Below, one piece after another: positions 57,996-64,000 of a stretch of DNA of 64,000 bases; position 1 is the first letter of the stretch; each line of letters starts with the position of its first letter. The notes beneath the pieces were generated by a model. It was not told where the DNA came from and did not search any database. It saw only the letters and a program-made list of their open reading frames with translations. Source of the DNA: Chelonoidis abingdonii (Eukaryota; Chordata; Testudines; Testudinidae); assembly GCF_003597395.2 (NCBI RefSeq), contig NC_133770.1, forward strand, positions 296,679,398 to 296,743,397, read 5' to 3'. Made by a program: the position numbers and the translations under genes.

Positions 57996-58889
57996 AGTTT
58001 GAGCCTGTTTCCAATTGGAGCCTCTGGTCCAGTTGCCTCTCGAGAACTGGCTCTACAAAATGCTGAGAGGCTGACTGCATAAATCAGATTGAGATTTTGG
58101 GAGTTTGCTGAGTCTCATGCGATTAACCTGTGAAGTCCAAGTGTGATGGGAGAAGGTCACATGCATCCCCCTTACTCCCCCAACTTGGCAAGAGAGGATC
58201 CCATTAGTTAAACACATGCAGCCAGGCTCTGAAATCAAACCTGCTATTACAAACAAGTGCCACAGGGGAAATAAATAACCTCAGTGATCGCAAGGGGCTT
58301 GTTTAATATTTCATTGTGGGCCTAGCAATTTGTCACCCCCAAAGAAGCATTCCCGAGATCAGGAGGGTAAGCTTGTCCTGAATGCAGCCAGGCCCAGGAC
58401 AAGAAGTGAAAGTGACCAGCTGGATTTCTATTTCTTTGTGAGATTAGGTCTAGAGGGTTGAGGGCAACTTTCCACCCTCTGCTCCCCTTTTTCTCTTGTT
58501 AACTAGATGCAGGCCTGAAGGGGTCACGTCCTTTGCAACCTCATGTGGCTGCATCTAATATTTATGAGCTGAAACAAAAAAGCCCACGGAAGCATTGCAT
58601 TGACATGTGTTGTGAGCCCTGCTTCCAACCTGGAGCAGAGCTTTAGAGAAGTGGTTGACCTTTTTTTCTGCTTGGCTATTCAGTGCTCCGCAAAGCAGAT
58701 GCTGCTCTCTGTCTGGGAGAGGCAGGCAACCGGTAGCTGAACAGCTGAATCATGGCTCTGCAGATGCAGCCTTTTCAAGTCAACCACTGATGGAGTTGAC
58801 ATATGCCTCCTTCAGTCTGAGCCTGGATTTCTTCTCACTCCACTCCTCACCACCAACTTCTCCCATTTGATTGAGCAGGACTAGTGGTT
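57996..58889. other. Intronic DNA, repeat-poor
   Basis: Repeat-poor sequence with AT-rich patches (GTTTAATATTTCATTGTG at about 58301; CATCTAATATTTATGAGCTG at about 58552). No exon. It may include conserved noncoding DNA. Confidence 0.4.
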
Positions 58890-59090
58890 AGAGCAGGGGA
58901 CTCTTGGGTTCTAGTCTCAGTTCTGCTACTGACTCTTGGTGTGACCTTGGGCAAGTCATTTAACCCCTTTGAGTTTCCCCATTTTTAAAAAGGGTATAAA
59001 TATGCTTTCCTCAAAGGGGATTAAGGTTAGTTTTGTAAAGCACATTTAGATCCTCGGATGAAGGGTGCTATGTATGATATTCTTTCTTCT
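58890..59090 (+). mobile_element. MIR-like SINE, sense
   Basis: GGACTAGTGGTTAGAGCAGG (tRNA-like A box), GGTTCTAGTCTCAGTTCTGC (B-box region), GTGACCTTGGGCAAGTCATT and CATTTTTAAAAAGGGTATAA, then a tail with TTTGTAAAGCACATTTAGAT. Nearly full length. Confidence 0.85.
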
Positions 59091-59469
59091 TTTCTTTAAT
59101 ATAAAACCCGTCAAATTAAATATGGAAAAGACCTGTTTGGTCACGTCTACTACATCAGTCAGAGACCAGTGCAGAATTGTATGTTTACGAATGTTTTTAG
59201 ACACAGAAACAGAACAGGCAGAATTGACCCACAGCCTGGCAACTTCAGGAAACTAGTGGTGTGGAATATGCTTGCCTAGTCTCCAAGGAAGACAAGCTCT
59301 GCTTTCTTCACCTTCTTAGTGTCCCAGCTGATACAAAAGGAGGGAATATTATCTTCTGACCCCCCAATCTGGCATCTGTTTTCTCCTTTGCATGTGGTAG
59401 CAAGATTCACTATATAAGGAATAGAACTGGTTGAAAATTGTGTGTGTGGAGGGTGGGGTAGGGGAGTGT

Positions 59470-59750
59470 TAAAAAGACATACTCCTTTTTCCTGAAATTT
59501 CTTGCAAAAATGTTTTGGTTTTCCTAAAACCACAAAAAAGTCATTAAACAAAATCAGTTTTAGGTTTTCAAGTACCAATTTTTTTTTTTACTGAAAATTG
59601 GAATTTTATACACATTAAAAAATATTGATTTTTCTTTCATTGTAAAACTGGAAAGTTACAACCAAATTGCTTTGGTCAAAAAGCCATATTTGGCTGATAT
59701 TGAAAAAAAATTGTTTGGATGAAAAAAATTCGGACCAGCTCTAATATTGA
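59470..59750. repeat. AT-rich degenerate interspersed repeat
   Basis: Words such as TGAAAATTGGAATTTTA and GAAAAAAATTCGGACCAGCTC recur in several reptile repeats; similar in style to 41925-42310. A T-run lies at 59580-59590. Confidence 0.35.
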
Positions 59751-61859
59751 AGCATGTCATTTGCTGCTTGTGATCAAGTAGGTGGCACTTGTTCTGCTCA
59801 GTCACCACTGGACCAATGCCCCAGCACGTTAGGGCAAAGTACTGCTGCAGATGAGGCATCAGAGGCCCTGATTGTGTATAGTTATTAAAGATCCTGGGGG
59901 GCTACTGTTTGTAGGACAGGGGGTATTAGACTCCATGACCTGCTGAAATGAATTGGGCAGCGATTCATTCTCCATAATTTCCTCCTGCTGTTTCAAAGAC
60001 ATGGAGCCATGTCCTCAGTGGGTGTAAATAGGAGTAGCTCCATGGGATCATTCCATCTTTGTGCTGATTTTCAGAATGGCAGGATCTCTCCTGAATTGTT
60101 GCACAGTCTGTGTTAGACAGCTGTTGCCTTCCTCTTCAGAGGTGGCTGCCTTTTGATGCTGGGTGGTCTTTAGATGGAGAGAGCTATGAAAGGGCCACAT
60201 GCTATTTTTATTAGTAATCACAACCCCTCATATACACCAAGATACTCCTGGAGTCCAGGTCACTGGCCCATTATTTTTCTTTAATGCTGCCGTGGTGGAT
60301 TCTTCTAGTACAACTGGGGAAACTGCAGGGTGGTCAGCAGGGTGTGGACAGGCAGGTCATGGGCATCTGGCATCACAGGTTGTGTCAGTCATTCCGGGAG
60401 CCAGCTAGCCAGGGAGAATTACAGGTTTGCACCAGACCTGCCTATACTGGGCACTGAGATGCCTGAGAACTCATTTGCATAAAATTAGCATCTATATTTG
60501 CATAACAGTTATAGAATTAAGCAAAGTCTCCTCACCCCAGTGGTGTCTGACCCACACAATCAACTCCCCCAACCCCAGAAATCAACCCTCCTCACTCCCC
60601 CAAAAAGAATCAGCCCCTCCCACTAATCCCTCTTAGGGATCAGGCTCCTCTTCCCTGGGGCAACGGGCTGAATTCTCTATGTAGCAGCCAGACGCACCTC
60701 CCATCCCACAGTCCTGCTTCCTGGCAGGGAGCAAGGATGCTGCTCTGCCGAAGCCCCTTAGTTCTCATTGTGCAGCCTCAGCTAGGCAAGGGGTGGGTGG
60801 AGATGGCAGGCCAGGAGTCAGCAGCCCAGGGGCAAGCAGAGGCCAGAGAAGTCAGAAGTGCCAGAGCAGTAGGCAGAAGAGTGGAGAGGAAAGACAGAGT
60901 CTCTTCCATAGCCAAGACGTGGGTTCAGATCCTGATTCGGAGCCCCTGCGAATGCTATTGGCTTTGAAGGGAGCTGCTAGGGCTCAGCATCGGCCAGGAT
61001 CAGGCCTAAATCACATGGCAAGAGGAGGCTGATTTGGCCGGGAATCTCCTGGGAGTCCTACACTCCTTGGCCGGCATCGCCAGCAGGAGGAGCTGCGGCT
61101 TCGAAATGAGGTGGATTGGAAGTGCCGGGCATGCTCCCTGGAGGTGGGATGGGCATGAGGGAGGGGATAACTCCCTCTTTGGTGCCTACTCCATGGCTTG
61201 GGAAAGCTATGACCCGGAGTACGGAAGCTGCTGTATAGAAACAGCTCCTGGATAGTTCAGCCTCTTCTCTATGCCCCGGGGCTGTCACACCCAGCGAGTG
61301 GATTTCCTCCTGGGAAATCCACAGCTTCTTGCTACCACAGGACCATCTCTCAACAGCTCACAGGTCCATCTGTATCATTCTCCTCTGGCTCTCGCAGTGT
61401 CCTTAGCTCTGCCCAAGGTGTGTGTTCACCAGTGATGCATGTGGCAAGAGGATTGCCTGTTCTGGGCAGGGGAAATAAATTAACCTTGTAAACTCACTGC
61501 CACAGGATGTTATTGAGGCAGGTATCCTGGTATGGCTATAAAAGGGTTAGATCAAGGCCAACCAAAACATCTGCTGTAGCACCAGGATGAGATCCTTCAA
61601 TGCTATGCAGCACCTATCGCTCTGTTCTCATGTTTGGGGTCATAATTTGATCACCAGATGTGGGGTCAGAAGTCCATCCCTCCATTCATCCCAACCAGGC
61701 GTCTGTCCCATGAGTTATACAAGCTCTGGCGCAGTATTACAGAATTAGATTCATGATGGCCGTTTATATTTTGCTTCGCAGCATCCAACGTTGAAATCCA
61801 TCAGAGACACGGCACCAGACTTCAGGGGCTGATGGTCTCTTCTAGCCTGTCAATTTCTG
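59751..61859. other. Intronic DNA, no exon
   Basis: No recognised repeat family or exon. ORFs around 60737-61288 lie on both strands and are chance frames in GC-richer DNA. Confidence 0.5.
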
Positions 61860-62340
61860 TGCTCCCTTTTACTCCCGTGTGCGATGCAAATGCCCAGTGG
61901 TGAAGGGAGCAAGCAGAGGGCACTGCGACAGCGGAGACGACCCTCTGCAGCTGCTTTTGCTCGCCACGTCTTTGCTGTTTGTTTTTGTTGCCTCCTTTGA
62001 ATTAAGCACATCTGAAATGTGACATTAGGGGAGCACATTTTCTGTTCCATTAAATCATTGCTGGGGATCATCACTGCTCCAACGTATTAGCTGCAGAACT
62101 TAAAAGGAGAAAAGGAGTTATTTGCAAAATACACGTTGAAAGGAGATTAAAGCTGACATTTCGGCTACTACGGAGCCTTCCTGGGGCGATGGGAATATGT
62201 AACTGAATAGAACTAAAATATGCTTCCCCTCTTCCCCATCTTTGCCTGGGGAAGAACCCACCAACGGGTTATTGTTTTTAATCTTCTCTTCTGTATGCTT
62301 TATAAACAATCTCTCTCTTTCTGTTCTCTCGTTCCCTAGT
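61860..62340. promoter_or_regulatory. Candidate conserved intronic regulatory element
   Basis: Repeat-free sequence with an octamer-like GATGCAAATGCC, TTTGAATTAAGCACATC, CCATTAAATCATTG and ACGTATTAGCTGCAGAAC. No transposon or exon signals. Regulatory role is inferred only from composition. Confidence 0.25.
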
Positions 62341-62950
62341 TAACAAGGGCCTTCAGTCTTTATCTGTGGGGCCATAATCTGATCATCATGGTGGGGGGGT
62401 CAGGAAGAAATAGCCTGTCCATCTCTTTCACCCTCAGCCAGTCTTTCTTAACTGTTTGCTATGCCAGGGGAGAAAGGGAGAGTTCTGTTGGCTCAGTGCT
62501 TTTCTCCAACTGATGGAGAGTGATTCTTAAAGACAACTAGACACAGTCAATTATGTGGCTCATAGGGGCTTGAGGACATTTCATTTTCCAAAAATCATTT
62601 AGGTGGGCATTTTGGGGGACTTGAGACTCTTGTTCTGAGAAGAACTGCCCCTTATGGGGTTTGGCCTGGCTAATGTAGCTAAGTGTCTCCAAAAATGTGG
62701 GCAGGGTAACCATCCCTTAATATATGGTATTCCAGGGTACTTGATAAAGTACTAGTTCAGAGTTACACCAGACCAGCAGGGACTGAGGACCCACTTGTCA
62801 GATGTGAGTTTCTAAAACTGGGGGCTGTGTTCATTCACTGAATGTTACTAGTGATTCTTATGGACTGCAAGTGCCCAGCACCTCTGCAAATTAGCCCACT
62901 TATGTAGGTGCATGAATATGCATTTAAGTGCCTAATTTAAGCTGCCCAAG
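62341..62950. other. Intronic DNA, nothing recognised
   Basis: No exon and no repeat family recognised. Confidence 0.45.
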
Positions 62951-63690
62951 TGTGATGGAGTGTCCACCCCACACAACCCCTGATGGCTTAATGTGTGTTA
63001 AAAGGGGCCAATTAACCTTCTGTGCTGCACCGGGAAGGGAAGTAGGGACTGACAGGGGCTAATGGCAGATGAAGCCCAGCGTGGAGAGGAGCCAGGATAG
63101 GATGATAAAGCCAGGAAGTGAGAGCAGAAGGGGCTGGAGGGAGGAGCTCTGCAGCCATCCTTAGAGGGATGGGGAGTTGGCCAGGGACAAAGAGGAAGTC
63201 CAGAGTAGAGTAAGCCCTGGAGTCCAGCAAGAGGCTGAGAGGGGTGAAGTAACCCTGGGGAGCAGAGGAATCTCTGGAGGCAAACTCAGAGATAGGTGAT
63301 AAAGAGATAGAGGGTAGGAAGGAGCCCAAGGAAACAGCAACAGGATCTGAGACTGCATAGATCTGGATTGCTACTCAGAGGGTCCCTGGGTTGGAACCTG
63401 GAATACTGGGGGGTGGGGGGGGGTAAGGCTGGCTTCCCCTCCCAGCCACTGGGAAAGCAGCACAGACCATGGAGACTTGGAATGGCAGGCTGCCTGGGAC
63501 AGCGTTCCAACAGCTTGTCTGGTGGTACTTTGTTAACCTGGAAGGGGGGGGCGGGGTCTGTCATGAAGAGGGAGCACCCTGAGTTCTGCAGAGAGAGGGG
63601 GACCCAGCGTGAGCAATCACTGGAAGGGGGCACCAGATGGGATGAGAGCTAATCCCCACACCAGCCACAAGGAGGCGCACCTGTGGTGAG
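62951..63690 (+). repeat. LTR-like interspersed repeat, second copy
   Basis: Begins TGTGATGGAGTGTCCACCCC, like the repeat at 36319, then GGCCAATTAACCTTCTGTGC and a purine-rich body (GGAGGGAGGAGCTCTGCAGC, CAGAGGGTCCCTGGGTTGGA) up to GAGGCGCACCTGTGGTGAG. G-runs occur at 63409-63424 and 63544-63557. Length and layout suggest retroelement noncoding DNA, but no ends or coding parts prove it. Confidence 0.45.
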
Positions 63691-63711
63691 TGGAACCCCT
63701 TAGCACCAAGT

Positions 63712-63822
63712 CTGAAAATTTGAGCCTAAGTTGCTTGCCCGAGGTCACCCAGGAGTTCGGTAACAGAACTGGAAATAGAACTGAGCCTCCTCCCATCAGA
63801 GAACCACAACCCTTTATCCTCA
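63712..63822 (-). mobile_element. MIR-like SINE fragment, antisense
   Basis: AAGTTGCTTGCCCGAGGTCA, CCCAGGAGTTCGGTAACAGA and ACTGGAAATAGAACTGAGCC are antisense core and head sequence. It starts right after the LTR-like repeat. Confidence 0.7.
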
Positions 63823-64000
63823 ACCTCCACACAAAGGCTGAAGTCTGGCTAGGCCATGAGAATGGGACAGCACTCTTAGCTTTGCGGGGGAGAGATGAGG
63901 GACACCATGGGGGAAACTTGCACTACAGCTGCCAGACCTGTGGATGAAGAGAGGGCTGGGTTCCCTCAGGGCTGTCGATCCAACACTGTTCACCTGCGCT
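63823..64000. other. Intronic DNA to window edge
   Basis: Nothing recognised; no splice acceptor with following thrombospondin-repeat coding sequence was found before the end. Confidence 0.45.

Larger units (their letters stand above)
28680..64000 (+). other. ADGRB1: ADGRB1 first coding intron (continues past window)
   Basis: The intron opens with GTAAGTGCTG at 28680 in phase 1, the usual phase for introns flanking thrombospondin-repeat exons. No exon encoding the expected W-x-x-W-x-x-C repeat was recognised anywhere downstream. Everything to 64000 is therefore read as intron, at least 35.3 kb. A short exon cannot be fully excluded by eye. Confidence 0.7.

Noticed and set aside
28680..64000. 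A thrombospondin-repeat exon of ADGRB1
   Set aside because: No segment with the expected tryptophan and cysteine pattern next to a good acceptor was seen. A short exon could be missed by eye, so this is absence of evidence only.

Overview
This window looks like vertebrate nuclear DNA, most likely from a cryptodiran (hidden-necked) turtle. Evidence for this is the dense mix of CR1 LINE 3' ends (the plus-strand ones ending in repeats of ATTCTATG), tRNA-derived SINEs with a CR1-like tail that match the turtle Cry-type layout, old MIR-like SINEs, Penelope-like pieces, PIF/Harbinger-like and hAT-like DNA elements, and long stretches with no coding potential. No bacterial or phage organisation is present. 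The species call is inferred from recognised repeat families, not from a database search.

Only one protein-coding gene is supported. A 745-bp coding exon on the + strand (27935-28679) encodes the N-terminus of the adhesion GPCR ADGRB1 (BAI1). It has a signal peptide, a cysteine-containing CUB-like region and a second cysteine-rich segment, and it ends at a phase-1 GTAAGT donor. A strong splice acceptor (AG at 27762-27763) starts this exon with about 170 bp of 5' UTR holding two upstream ORFs, the second of which overlaps the main start codon. Upstream lie a GC-rich CpG-island-like stretch (about 26580-27660) and a roughly 1.1-kb G-rich minisatellite (about 25740-26830), presumably the promoter region. 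The noncoding first exon could not be placed.

Positions 1 to about 26500 are read as intergenic DNA 5' of ADGRB1. They contain a hAT-like MITE, CR1 copies, a Penelope-like GIY-YIG remnant, MIR-like SINEs and several MITEs ending in GTCTACAC-type repeats. From 28680 to the window end is read as the first coding intron of ADGRB1; no thrombospondin-repeat exon was recognised, so the intron appears to exceed 35 kb.

The intron is rich in nested insertions. A 428-bp solo LTR sits in a 31-bp minisatellite (35270-35697, 6-bp target duplication). A palindromic Penelope 3'-end insertion sits in a Cry-type SINE (43506-43725, perfect 14-bp duplication). A foldback hAT-like MITE lies at 45240-45572. A 2001-bp Harbinger-like element with a decayed Myb/SANT-like reading frame sits inside a CR1 (52312-54312). 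Two repeat-poor stretches (47150-47560 and 61860-62340) are candidate conserved regulatory elements. No new multi-gene system was seen; the most unusual material is the nested and palindromic transposon structures and the layered upstream region of ADGRB1.
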